A DNA stretch of 64,000 bases, taken from Bin80 sp965116685. GTDB lineage: Bacteria; Bacteroidota; Rhodothermia; Rhodothermales; Bin80. This document shows, in pieces, positions 7,786-15,938 of the stretch. The notes under the pieces were generated by a model. The model saw only the letters and a list, made by a program, of their open reading frames with translations. It made no database searches and was not told the origin of the DNA. The DNA is taken from contig OZ220707.1 in the NCBI GenBank assembly GCA_965116685.1, positions 2,914,001 through 2,978,000 of the forward strand, written 5' to 3'. Within the stretch, counting starts at the first letter, position 1, and each line of letters opens with the position of its first letter. A program made the translations under genes and the position numbers.

Positions 7786-9045
7786 CTAGAGTGCATGGTT
7801 GTCCAGCACGCCATGCTTTCGTCCCACATGATAGAAGGCCTCAAGGATTCTGTCCATATCTTCATCGGTGTGCGTAGCCATATAAGATGTGCGCATGATG
7901 TTCAGTCCACGCGGTACAGCACCTCGCCACGGTACCACAGGGTTTACAAATACGCCCTCCTCAAGTAAGTCTGTCCAGAACTGAAATGCATCCATCATCT
8001 CATTTCCAACCACGACTGGAATAATCGGGGCTTCGCTGGTCCACACATTAAAACCTGCACTGCGGAACCCCTCCCGCATATAATTCGAAATTTGCCACAG
8101 TCGATCAAGCCGCCAAGTTTCTTCTTGAAGAATGTCTAGGCATTTGAGCACGGTCGCTACCGTGCTGGGGGGCATGGAGGCACTAAAGATGTGTGCGCGA
8201 GCCGTATGCCGGATGTATTCGATCACGTCATTATCTCCAGTAACAAAGCCTCCAAGGGAGGAAAAGCTCTTCGAAAAAGTGCCTGTAGTCAGGTGGACTT
8301 CATTACCTAACCCAAAGTAGGCCGCAGATCCTTGACCTCCTGGGCCGATAACACCCACCGCATGAGCATCATCCAGCATCAGAGCGGCACCAAATTCATA
8401 GGCAAGTTTTACCAATTCGGGGACTGGAGCAATTCGGCCACTCATTGAGAATACTCCGTCCGTAACAATGAGCTTATCGGCTTCGGGATGTTCCGCCTCG
8501 GCTTTTTCGAGAAGTCTCCGCAGATGGTTCATGTCAAAATGCCGATAGCGCCAGCAGTTTGCTGTACTCACTTGTGTCCCGGCAACGATACAGGCGTGAT
8601 TTTCCTTATCTGAAAAAATCAGATCGTTCTTTGAGGTAATCCCCTGGATTACCCCCATATTGGTCATATAACCGGTTGAGAAAAGAACGCATGCTTCTTT
8701 TTCCATAAAGGCTGCAAGGCGTTCCTCAAGCTCCAGGTGGATATCCAATGTTCCGTTCAAGAAACGACTTCCCGTACAACCGGTGCCGTATCGGGCGACC
8801 GCTTGATTCGCAGCTTCCTTGACACGCGGGTCACTAGTTAATCCGAGATAGTTGTTTGAGCCAGCCATGATCAGTTCACGGCCATCAATAAACGCTCGTG
8901 TTCCCTCGCTGCGAGAAATTGCGTGAAAGTAAGGATAGAGTCCAGCATTTTTTGCTTCACTGATCAAGGCACCGGGTGCCATGAAAGCCCGCGTCTTCTC
9001 AAATATTGTCGGCTCTGCAGGAAGCGTTTCGTTCGGATTAATCAT
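7786..9045 (-). CDS. PLP-dependent alpha-oxoamine synthase, serine palmitoyltransferase-like
   Basis: A 419-residue PLP enzyme of the family that condenses an amino acid with an acyl-CoA (serine palmitoyltransferase, KBL, AONS). Features: the substrate loop GTGCTGSRFLNG (88-98), a His stacking on PLP (H150 in KENHACI), the DDAHAVG motif (225-231), and the Schiff-base lysine K259 in GTFSKSFSSLGGF. The N-terminal region and the SFSSLGGF context resemble bacterial serine palmitoyltransferases more than biotin-pathway BioF, and no biotin genes are near. In Bacteroidota this step starts sphingolipid synthesis. AONS or KBL activity cannot be excluded from sequence alone. Confidence 0.75.
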   Translation of the reverse strand: MINPNETLPAEPTIFEKTRAFMAPGALISEAKNAGLYPYFHAISRSEGTRAFIDGRELIMAGSNNYLGLTSDPRVKEAANQAVARYGTGCTGSRFLNGTLDIHLELEERLAAFMEKEACVLFSTGYMTNMGVIQGITSKNDLIFSDKENHACIVAGTQVSTANCWRYRHFDMNHLRRLLEKAEAEHPEADKLIVTDGVFSMSGRIAPVPELVKLAYEFGAALMLDDAHAVGVIGPGGQGSAAYFGLGNEVHLTTGTFSKSFSSLGGFVTGDNDVIEYIRHTARAHIFSASMPPSTVATVLKCLDILQEETWRLDRLWQISNYMREGFRSAGFNVWTSEAPIIPVVVGNEMMDAFQFWTDLLEEGVFVNPVVPWRGAVPRGLNIMRTSYMATHTDEDMDRILEAFYHVGRKHGVLDNHAL

Positions 9046-9368
9046 AGGAGGAGATAGCGAGTCGGGAAAACAGGATAGATTTTGGAATTAGAAATTCGAC
9101 AAATCGTCTAGTCTAAAGTTAGGAGCGAGATGGTAGCAATGATCATAGTACAGGAATACGAGAAGCATATGATTCTATTCTGACTGGGTAAACGGTTCAG
9201 GATGGAATTCTCCCCCGGCGGTCCAAGGTACAGATATTGGAACGGGGCACTGAATCTGGTCTCCATTCGTTGATGGCCTTGCGGTTGAAGCATGGTTGTA
9301 CCATTTACAAAGCCTTTTTGTAGAGGAGCCTGCTCACGAAGTGCGTAGATGGTGGATGCCATGCAGCT
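9046..9368. other. Intergenic spacer, no convincing gene
   Basis: 323 bp separate the DUF5683 gene from the alpha-oxoamine synthase. A minus-strand frame of 84 codons (9108-9362) starts just after the DUF5683 stop, but it shows no domain or recognisable composition. The synthase promoter is probably here. No terminator hairpin was evident. Confidence 0.5.
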
Positions 9369-9998
9369 TTACCAAGTGAGTGTTAATCCAATCTGCTGCG
9401 GCCCCCCCGTCACCCGGGCGGTTAAAGATTCGTTTACGTCAAATTCCGCCAAATGTGCACTCACATAGGCATCTATCACAGTGAACCCGTACCAGGCAAT
9501 GGTGCCAAGGTACAAAAGGTCCCTGTTCCGTCGAAGCAGATCTCGCTGTGCACGGAATTGGGGTTGGAGTCGGGCACGGCGTGCTGCGACTTCTTCAGGC
9601 ATAAGAATCAATTCAGGACTTAACTCTAAGACGCGAAGAAGCTCGGAATAGTCACTTTCATACTCAGGAAATATCGGAGTGCCATCCTGATTGGTCCGCG
9701 CGGTAAAGAGATACGCATGTCGATACAGCAGATATCGCCGGTTCACTAACAGGGCAGATCCCACAAAAGCTGCAAGCCCGATGTATACGATGGGGACTTT
9801 ATAATATTCGCGGTTATATAGCTGTCCCCATCCTGGTACGAATGCACGACGTAGGGCCGAACGCGGATCCGGTTGGTGGAAATCAGGTTTGATTATCGTT
9901 GTATCCGGTTGTCCAATTGCCGACACGGGTCCGGTCATCCACAGAAACAGACACACAAAGAGCGTTGCTTTCAGGAACGGGTGAACCATATCAATCAA
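9369..9998 (-). CDS. DUF5683 domain membrane protein
   Basis: A 209-residue protein with an N-terminal signal peptide (about 1-28) and a DUF5683-type core: an RSALRRAFVPGWGQLYNREY motif near residue 47, then two membrane segments separated by a charged loop, the second containing YLGTIAWYGFTVIDAYVSAHL. Function unknown. In Bacteroidota this family sits directly after parB, and here the start overlaps the parB stop by 4 bp. Predicted envelope protein, probably inner membrane. Confidence 0.75.
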   Translation of the reverse strand: MIDMVHPFLKATLFVCLFLWMTGPVSAIGQPDTTIIKPDFHQPDPRSALRRAFVPGWGQLYNREYYKVPIVYIGLAAFVGSALLVNRRYLLYRHAYLFTARTNQDGTPIFPEYESDYSELLRVLELSPELILMPEEVAARRARLQPQFRAQRDLLRRNRDLLYLGTIAWYGFTVIDAYVSAHLAEFDVNESLTARVTGGPQQIGLTLTW

Positions 9999-10879
9999 CC
10001 GGTCCCTTCAAGTAACTCAACGATGCGGGATAGATCTTCTTCTGAATAATAGTGGATTTCAATTCGGCCGTTCCCTTTGGCCTTGTCGATGATCTGTACT
10101 TTTGTCCCCAGGTGCTTTCTGAGTGTATTTTCAAATTGGGCAAGGTACACTGCAGAAGGGGGAGTGGTTTTTTTTGATGTACCAGGCTGGTGCAAAAGGA
10201 GCTTAACCCGGTTTTCAACTTCACGGACGCTGAGGTTCTTGCGTCGAATTTCTCCAAAAAGTCGATTGATTGCACGATCATCGCGGAGCGAGAGTAATGC
10301 ACGGGCATGACCAGGGGTGACAATCCCCTCCCGGAGTCCAATCTGAACTTTTGGAGGGAGGTGGAGGAGGCGTAAAAAATTTGTGATGGTGGATCGTTGT
10401 TTTCCGACACGTTGAGCGACTTCCTCCTGGGTCAGACCATACTCCTCAATGAGTCTTTGATACCCCAGAGCAACCTCAATAGGGTTCAACTCTTCGCGCT
10501 GGACATTTTCAACCAAGGCCATCTCCAGCATTCGCACATCTTTGGCGGGGCGGATGTACGCTGGAATTTCTTCCAGACCGGCCAGCTTTGCAGCTCTGAG
10601 CCGCCTCTCACCGCTGATGAGTTCGAACTCATCTCCTTTGGTTGCACGGACTGTGATCGGTTGAATAATTCCCAACTGTGCAATTGACTGGGATAATGCT
10701 TTAAGAGCTTCTTCGTTGAATTCCTGTCGGGGTTGAAACGGGTTCGGTTTGATCGAACCTACCGGAAGTTCGAAAATGCCTCCGACAAGCGAATGCGCAT
10801 GTTCTTCGGAGCGTAGTTGCCCGTCATTGCTGAGAATTGCATCCAGTCCACGTCCAAGGGCAGACTTTGGGTTTGTCAT
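9995..10879 (-). CDS. parB: Chromosome-partitioning protein ParB
   Basis: ParB/Spo0J homologue that would bind parS, slide as a CTP-dependent clamp and load SMC. The start is placed at the ATG giving MTNPKSALGRGLDAIL, the conserved N terminus of the family; an upstream in-frame ATG at 10927 adds 16 unlike residues. Visible are the N-terminal ParA-stimulating GRGLDAI segment, the CTPase motif GERRLRAAKLAGL, an ENVQREELNPIEVA segment, a helix-turn-helix (YGLTQEEVAQRVGKQRSTITNFLRLL) and a C-terminal dimer region. About 295 residues, normal for the family. It lies downstream of parA but is separated from it by a 0.5-kb tandem repeat. Confidence 0.92.
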   Translation of the reverse strand: MTNPKSALGRGLDAILSNDGQLRSEEHAHSLVGGIFELPVGSIKPNPFQPRQEFNEEALKALSQSIAQLGIIQPITVRATKGDEFELISGERRLRAAKLAGLEEIPAYIRPAKDVRMLEMALVENVQREELNPIEVALGYQRLIEEYGLTQEEVAQRVGKQRSTITNFLRLLHLPPKVQIGLREGIVTPGHARALLSLRDDRAINRLFGEIRRKNLSVREVENRVKLLLHQPGTSKKTTPPSAVYLAQFENTLRKHLGTKVQIIDKAKGNGRIEIHYYSEEDLSRIVELLEGTG

Positions 10880-11009
10880 GTACAAACGGGAATTAAGGTT
10901 AATACTGGACGCACTGACAACGTACATCAGTGCGATCGCTGTAATTTAAGGTTCTGCTACATTTTCTAGCAGGCACTAGCTATTCGATGGTGAAGTAAAG
11001 TTAGGGAGG

Positions 11010-11528
11010 GGAGATTACCCGCGCTACATGGTGCAAAACAAAAATTCTTGTTTTGTAAATCCAGAACATTCAACGGTGCCGCGACTCAAAATCTTCCGCG
11101 ATATCGAAAAATTTTCATTTGATGGTTTACAAAATTGAACCCTGTTGAACATCATCTATAAGATACAGGGACGTTTGGTTACTCCCAGGGAGATTACCCG
11201 CGCTACATGGTGCAAAACAAAAATTCTTGTTTTGTAAATCCAGAACATTCAACGGTGCCGCGACTCAAAATCTTCCGCGATATCGAAAAATTTTCATTTG
11301 ATGGTTTACAAAATTGAACCCTGTTGAACATCATCTATAAGATACAGGGACGTTTGGTTACTCCCAGGGAGATTACCCGCGCTACATGGTGCAAAACAAA
11401 AATTCTTGTTTTGTAAATCCAGAACATTCAACGGTGCCGCGACTCAAAATCTTCCGCGATATCGAAAAATTTTCATTTGATGGTTTACAAAATTGAACCC
11501 TGTTGAACATCATCTATAAGATACAGGG
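11010..11528. repeat. Tandem repeat, 179-bp unit in 2.9 copies, between parA and parB
   Basis: GGAGATTACCCGCGCTACAT begins at 11010, 11189 and 11368, giving a period of 179 bp. The copies look identical base for base. The third lacks the last roughly 17 bp (ACGTTTGGTTACTCCCA), which occurs only at the two internal junctions. Each copy includes the last few codons and stop of parA (minus strand), an 8-bp-stem hairpin (CAAAACAA, loop AAATTC, TTGTTTTG; first copy 11034-11055), the palindrome CGATATCG and a GAAAA/TTTTC dyad. It therefore looks like tandem amplification of the parA 3' end plus the parA-parB spacer. No canonical parS core (CACGTG) is present. Confidence 0.9.
11028..11138 (+). CDS. 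Possible 36-residue microprotein, present in three identical copies
   Basis: Each 179-bp repeat contains the same plus-strand frame of 36 codons beginning MVQNKNSCFV and ending FSFDGLQN (copies at 11028-11138, 11207-11317 and 11386-11496). A purine-rich GGGGAG lies about 15 bp upstream in the first copy. It runs antisense to the parAB transcript. An open frame of this length is not rare by chance, and no homologue is recognised, so this is a weak call. Confidence 0.2.
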   Translation: MVQNKNSCFVNPEHSTVPRLKIFRDIEKFSFDGLQN

Positions 11529-12307
11529 GGTGTAGTGGTGGAAGAGAGGCGTTGCATCATTTCTCGGGCGAGTGCCAGATAATTACGGGCTCCAGTACTG
11601 GTTGCACTGTGAAGCAGGACGGGTTTTCCAAAGCTAGGTGCTTCTGCAACCGTTACATTTCGTTGGATGATAGTCTGGAATACCTGGTTACCGAAATAAC
11701 GCTTCACCTCTGCAGCGACCTGTTTGGAGAGCCGTAGGCGTGAATCATAAAGCGTCAAGAGGACCCCTGCAATTTCAAGATCCGGGTTGAGTCCACCTCG
11801 TACGATTTTGATTGTATTGAGTAGCAGCCCCAGTCCTTCAAGAGCAAAATACTCTACCTGTACAGGGATAATCACGCTTTTGGCGGCCGTCAGTGCGTTG
11901 ACGGTTAAGAGTCCAAGCGATGGCGGGCAATCAATAATGACATAGTCATACTTTTCCGCCAGACTTACGAGCGACTTCTTCAGAAGCTGTTCGCGATCCC
12001 GGACACTGATGAGCTCAATTTCTGCGCCGACCAAGTTGATATTGGCAGGAAGTAAATCCAGATGAGGGACTTCTTCATTCGTACGCAGGACATCATCCGG
12101 TGAACTCTTCCCAATGATTACCTCATATACAGATGGGCGGACCTCTCTGGAATTATATCCCAAACTTGACGTACAATTGGCTTGGGGATCCAGATCTACC
12201 AGCAAGGTGGAATTTTCCAGTACTGCAAGCGAAACTGCGAGGTTGACGGCAGTAGTCGTTTTGCCCACGCCGCCTTTTTGGTTAGCAATTGCAATGATCT
12301 GTCCCAT
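11510..12307 (-). CDS. parA: Chromosome-partitioning ATPase ParA/Soj
   Basis: A 265-residue deviant-Walker ATPase that dimerises on ATP, coats the nucleoid and moves ParB-parS complexes. The Walker A motif KGGVGKTTT lies at 11-19 with the signature first Lys. Walker A' (LLVDLDPQANCTSSLG) and Walker B (YDYVIIDCPPSLG) follow. Length and lack of an N-terminal HTH match the small chromosomal ParA/Soj type. The last five codons fall inside the final copy of the 179-bp tandem repeat that separates it from parB. The start codon directly follows a short spacer from the DUF5989 gene. Confidence 0.93.
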   Translation of the reverse strand: MGQIIAIANQKGGVGKTTTAVNLAVSLAVLENSTLLVDLDPQANCTSSLGYNSREVRPSVYEVIIGKSSPDDVLRTNEEVPHLDLLPANINLVGAEIELISVRDREQLLKKSLVSLAEKYDYVIIDCPPSLGLLTVNALTAAKSVIIPVQVEYFALEGLGLLLNTIKIVRGGLNPDLEIAGVLLTLYDSRLRLSKQVAAEVKRYFGNQVFQTIIQRNVTVAEAPSFGKPVLLHSATSTGARNYLALAREMMQRLSSTTTPPVSYR

Positions 12308-12349
12308 CGGTCAAGGTACAGGTTAGATCTTGGTTACGCAGAAATGAAG

Positions 12350-12508
12350 TTAGAACAGAGAGTAGATAAATGGTGCCAGTGCTGAGCCTTGTGTCAAGAC
12401 AATCAGAAGGCTCAACAGCAACAAAACCACTACAATTGGTGTTAGCCAGTATTTTCTGCGCATCTGCAGAAATCGCAGAAACTCAACTGAGATTCTTAGT
12501 TTACTCAT
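12350..12508 (-). CDS. DUF5989 small membrane protein
   Basis: A 52-residue protein starting MSKLRISVEF. It matches the DUF5989 pattern: a short amphipathic N terminus (EFLRFLQMRRKYWLTP), then one hydrophobic helix, and the highly conserved ending LTQGSALAPFIYSLF. The frame stays open upstream to 12676, but that part is unlike the family, so the internal ATG is chosen. DUF5989 genes often neighbour SxtJ-like and carbamoyltransferase genes. Here it sits alone upstream of parA. Function unknown; predicted single-pass membrane protein. Confidence 0.7.
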   Translation of the reverse strand: MSKLRISVEFLRFLQMRRKYWLTPIVVVLLLLSLLIVLTQGSALAPFIYSLF

Positions 12509-12681
12509 AGAAAACACACAGAAAGAAGTACTACTTCTACGCAGTGAATGTGCCAAGTGTCCAAAGCTTCTGGTGACTTCGTGCAGTTCGGGAGTCAAAT
12601 GCAGAGAAATTGGGCTATTTCGCAACACGATTGCCTGAACTGCGTAGGCATTAGCATGAGAAAAAACATGAGGCACTTGCT

Positions 12682-13911
12682 TTGATCCGTTTTTTCGTAG
12701 AAACCTGGGAGAGCTTACTCATTGCTCTTCGTTCTCTGAGCACAAACCGGCTGCGTAGTGGGCTGACCATGCTCGGCATTATCATTGGGATTGTGACGGT
12801 GACGGCAATGATCACGGTCATTAATGGGCTGGAGAACGCGATGGATAAATCGTTAGCTCTCCTGGGCACCAACGCAATTTATGTCGAGAAAACCGGTTGG
12901 TTTACGGAGCCAAAAGATTGGGCACGTCAGTGGTCTCGACCTGATTTACGGGCAGATTTGGCAGAGCGTATCCGTGATGGTTCGGAGTATGCAGTTGCGG
13001 TAGCCCCGTTGGTCAATACCAGTCGTCCAATACGTTATCTCGATCGCGCACTATATGGAGTGTACATCCAGGGATCAACACCAGAAATTACGAGGGTTGA
13101 TGAGATAGAGCTTTCGGAAGGGCGCTGGTATAATCAGCTTGACAATCTGGTTGGTCGCAATGTTGTCGTCATCGGCCATGCTGTAAATGAATCTCTGTTT
13201 CCCAGTGAGCGAGCAGTTGGAAAGACGGTCAGGATTGGTGGAAAGAGGTTTGAGGTCATTGGAGTGTTGAAAGAGCAGGGCAAGTTCTTTGGAATGTTCT
13301 CGTTTGATGAACAGGCACAGATGCCAATCAGAACTTTCGAACGACATTTTGGACGCTTTCGGAGTGTGACGATCAAGGTGAATGCTGCATCGGGTGAAAC
13401 TGTGCCATTACTTGAAGAGGAATTGACAGGAATCGTAAGGGCCGCCCGGGGACTGGATGCAATGGAGGAAGATAATTTCGAGGTTAACAAAACGGAAGCT
13501 TTCCGTGAGCAATTAGCATCGGTCAAGGCAGTTGTCTACATGATTGGCATATTTCTAACGGGGCTCGCATTGGTTGTGGGGGGGATTGGTGTGATGAATA
13601 TCATGTTTGTAACCGTTAAGGAACGTACCAAGGAAATCGGGATACGGAAGGCTGTGGGAGCCAGCCGTCGAGCGGTACTTTTGCAGTTTCTGATTGAGGC
13701 CGTATTGGTGTGTATTGCCGCTGGGAGCGTCGGCATCCTCCTTTCCCTAGGCGTGACGGAGATTGTCAATCAATTCGTTCCGGCATCGTTTGCATTGGGG
13801 ACCGTTCTTCTTGCGTTCGGAATATGCGTGGGAGTTGGTGTGATATTTGGTGTCGTACCCGCCTGGAATGCCGCTCGAATGGATCCCATCGAAGCACTGC
13901 GACACAGTTAA
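12682..13911 (+). CDS. MacB-type ABC transporter permease
   Basis: A 409-residue inner-membrane permease of the MacB/FtsX type VII ABC family. It has one N-terminal membrane helix (about 28-50, MLGIIIGIVTVTAMITV), a large periplasmic MacB-like domain (about 55-275), then three C-terminal helices. The GGIGVMNIMFVTVKERTKEIGIRKAVGA motif before the second helix pair is the coupling-helix signature. The start is a TTG, followed by IRFFVETWESL; no better ATG precedes the first helix. It abuts a second permease of the same type with no spacing. No ATP-binding subunit is encoded nearby. Confidence 0.85.
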   Translation: MIRFFVETWESLLIALRSLSTNRLRSGLTMLGIIIGIVTVTAMITVINGLENAMDKSLALLGTNAIYVEKTGWFTEPKDWARQWSRPDLRADLAERIRDGSEYAVAVAPLVNTSRPIRYLDRALYGVYIQGSTPEITRVDEIELSEGRWYNQLDNLVGRNVVVIGHAVNESLFPSERAVGKTVRIGGKRFEVIGVLKEQGKFFGMFSFDEQAQMPIRTFERHFGRFRSVTIKVNAASGETVPLLEEELTGIVRAARGLDAMEEDNFEVNKTEAFREQLASVKAVVYMIGIFLTGLALVVGGIGVMNIMFVTVKERTKEIGIRKAVGASRRAVLLQFLIEAVLVCIAAGSVGILLSLGVTEIVNQFVPASFALGTVLLAFGICVGVGVIFGVVPAWNAARMDPIEALRHS

Positions 13912-15135
13912 ATGATTAATCTCGAATTTGTACGCCTAGCCTGGGATGTGATACGCAGTCACAAGCTGCGTTCGATGCTGACTCTATTGGGAATTGTCAT
14001 TGGCATTTTTGCTATTATTGTGGCAGTGACCGCAGTACAGGTCGTGGAGACAAGGCTCGTGAACGCAGTTGAGTCTTTTGGGGCAACAACCTTCACCGTT
14101 TCCAGAACAGATGGGTTCAGTCAATCCGGTTCCAGATATCGTGCACGGCGAAATCTTACGTACGATGACATGCTCAGATATGTGGAAAGGGCCCAAATAC
14201 CTTCTGCAGTGAGCCCAACCATGCAAGTGTATCGCACTTTAGAAGGTCGCTATGGAGATCGTAAGACTGAGAATATCATTAACAAACTCGGAGTGAACGA
14301 GCACTGGGTCTCTACGAATGGATTCGACATTGGCCAAGGTCGAAATATGACGAAACTCGACGTAGAATTGGGACGAGATGTTGTAGTTATTGGGTTCGAT
14401 ATTGCTGAGCGGCTTTTCCCGAATATTAACCCGGTGGGGAAGCCCGTTGTGATTGGTGGAAAACGCTACCAGGTTGTGGGTGTACTGGCCGAGAAAGGTG
14501 ACGTTTTTGGAAACAATGTTGACATCTTATCGCTGGTCCCAATCACGAATATGATCCAGTCCTACAGTGCAGCCCAGCGCAACATAGAGATCAAAGTGGA
14601 GACGCGTAATATGGATGTCATAGAGGAGGCAATGGAGGAAGCGATAGGGATCTTAAGAGTCGTCCGTGATGTCAAGCCTGGCGAGGAGAATAATTTTGAG
14701 GTTCAAAGCTCGGAGGCTTTCCTGGATCAGATTACTGGTTTCACGGGCCAGGTGAAGCTGGGAGGAGCCGTTGTTGGCTTGATTACACTGCTTTCTGCAG
14801 GTATTGGAGTGATGAATATTATGCTCGTATCAGTTGCTGAGCGCACGAAGGAAATCGGAGTGCGCAAGGCGGTTGGCGCACGTCGACGCGATGTTCTGAG
14901 TCAGTTCCTGTATGAAGCCATTTTTCTGTGTCAGATTGGTGGGATTACAGGTATTCTGGTTGGGGTTTTGGGTGGAAATGTTGTGGGGCAATTTTTTGAT
15001 GTGTCTTTCGTATTTCCGTGGAGCTGGGCGATAAGTGCCGTGCTTGGTGTTACATTGATCGCAATGGTCTTTGGTGTCTATCCCGCATACAAGGCAGCGA
15101 GCCTTGATCCAATTGAATCTCTGCGTCACGAGTAA
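13912..15135 (+). CDS. MacB-type ABC transporter permease, second
   Basis: A 407-residue paralogue of the preceding permease with the same layout: N-terminal helix (SMLTLLGIVIGIFAIIVAV), periplasmic domain, and the signature SAGIGVMNIMLVSVAERTKEIGVRKAVGA before the last three helices. The ATG directly follows the previous stop, and its own stop overlaps the rpiA start by 1 bp (TAATG). The two probably form a heterodimer served by an ATPase encoded elsewhere. Such systems couple ATP hydrolysis to periplasmic mechanics, for example efflux or lipoprotein extraction. The substrate is unknown. Confidence 0.85.
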   Translation: MINLEFVRLAWDVIRSHKLRSMLTLLGIVIGIFAIIVAVTAVQVVETRLVNAVESFGATTFTVSRTDGFSQSGSRYRARRNLTYDDMLRYVERAQIPSAVSPTMQVYRTLEGRYGDRKTENIINKLGVNEHWVSTNGFDIGQGRNMTKLDVELGRDVVVIGFDIAERLFPNINPVGKPVVIGGKRYQVVGVLAEKGDVFGNNVDILSLVPITNMIQSYSAAQRNIEIKVETRNMDVIEEAMEEAIGILRVVRDVKPGEENNFEVQSSEAFLDQITGFTGQVKLGGAVVGLITLLSAGIGVMNIMLVSVAERTKEIGVRKAVGARRRDVLSQFLYEAIFLCQIGGITGILVGVLGGNVVGQFFDVSFVFPWSWAISAVLGVTLIAMVFGVYPAYKAASLDPIESLRHE

Positions 15136-15833
15136 TGGACCAGGATTTGGCCAAGAGACGGGCTGGTGAAGAAGCCGCCCGTCATGTGGAACAGGGCATG
15201 ACCATCGGGCTTGGTACGGGCTCAACCACAGCATTTGCGCTTGCTGCCATTGGAAGGAGGATCCTTGAAGATGGCTTGCAAATCAGGGGGATCCCCACCT
15301 CCAGTTCGGCTGAGATTGAAGCACGAAAACATGGAATCCCTATTTGTACTTTTGATGGGGTGCAAGAGAAGCTGGATATTGCTTTTGATGGTGCAGATGA
15401 GGTAAGCCCGGAATTTGATTTAATCAAGGGGAGGGGGGCTGCACATACGCGTGAAAAAATTATTGCCAGCCAAGCCAGTCGATTCATGATCTTGGTGGAT
15501 CCTTCCAAATTGGTGAAGCAACTAGGTACAAAGGCACCCGTACCGATTGAGGTCATTCCATTCGCAGCACCGGTTATTTTGCGTACGCTCCACCACATGG
15601 GAGCCCGTGCATCTTTACGTTTAGGGTTACGCAAAGATGGTCCCATCGTCACGGATCAGGGGTTTTGGGTGATTGATGCTGAGTTTCCCCCAATCGACAA
15701 TCCGGCGGAACTTAATCGTGAATTATTAGGCCTGCCGGGGGTTTTGGATCATGGATTGTTTGTTGGTCTTGCAACCGAAGTGATCGTGGGCACAGAGTCC
15801 AGCGTTGATGTGATTCAACGTCCGAGTAGTTAG
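15135..15833 (+). CDS. rpiA: Ribose-5-phosphate isomerase A
   Basis: A 232-residue cytosolic enzyme interconverting ribose-5-phosphate and ribulose-5-phosphate in the non-oxidative pentose phosphate pathway. The phosphate-binding GLGTGSTT (25-32), the DGADEV motif (85-90) and the catalytic-site segment KGRGAAHTREK (98-108, with the general base Glu at 107) are all present. Full family length. It overlaps the upstream permease stop by one base, so it is translated with the permeases although no functional link is evident. Confidence 0.93.
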   Translation: MDQDLAKRRAGEEAARHVEQGMTIGLGTGSTTAFALAAIGRRILEDGLQIRGIPTSSSAEIEARKHGIPICTFDGVQEKLDIAFDGADEVSPEFDLIKGRGAAHTREKIIASQASRFMILVDPSKLVKQLGTKAPVPIEVIPFAAPVILRTLHHMGARASLRLGLRKDGPIVTDQGFWVIDAEFPPIDNPAELNRELLGLPGVLDHGLFVGLATEVIVGTESSVDVIQRPSS

Positions 15834-15840
15834 GGGAAGG

Positions 15841-15879
15841 AGACCACCAATTCGCACTGAATCCTACCTTGGTTGGTCT
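15841..15879. terminator. Hairpin between convergent rpiA and a TonB C-terminal gene
   Basis: AGACCACCAA pairs with TTGGTTGGTCT across an 18-base loop, with one bulged base. It starts 8 bp after the rpiA stop, between convergent genes. There is no clean T-run on the plus side, so termination is plausible but not proven. Confidence 0.4.
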
Positions 15880-15938
15880 ATTTGAGTCTGGTTTGATTCA
15901 AGTGTCTCAATGTTGATATGGCGGCATACAATGTCGGC

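Noticed and set aside
9108..9362. 84-codon minus-strand frame between DUF5683 and the alpha-oxoamine synthase
   Set aside because: No domain, signal or helical pattern is visible, and no homologue is recognised; it may simply be leader sequence.
10928..11509. Possible parS site in the parA-parB spacer
   Set aside because: No TGTTnCACGTGAAACA-like sequence or even a CACGTG core is present; the dyads in the repeat do not match parS.
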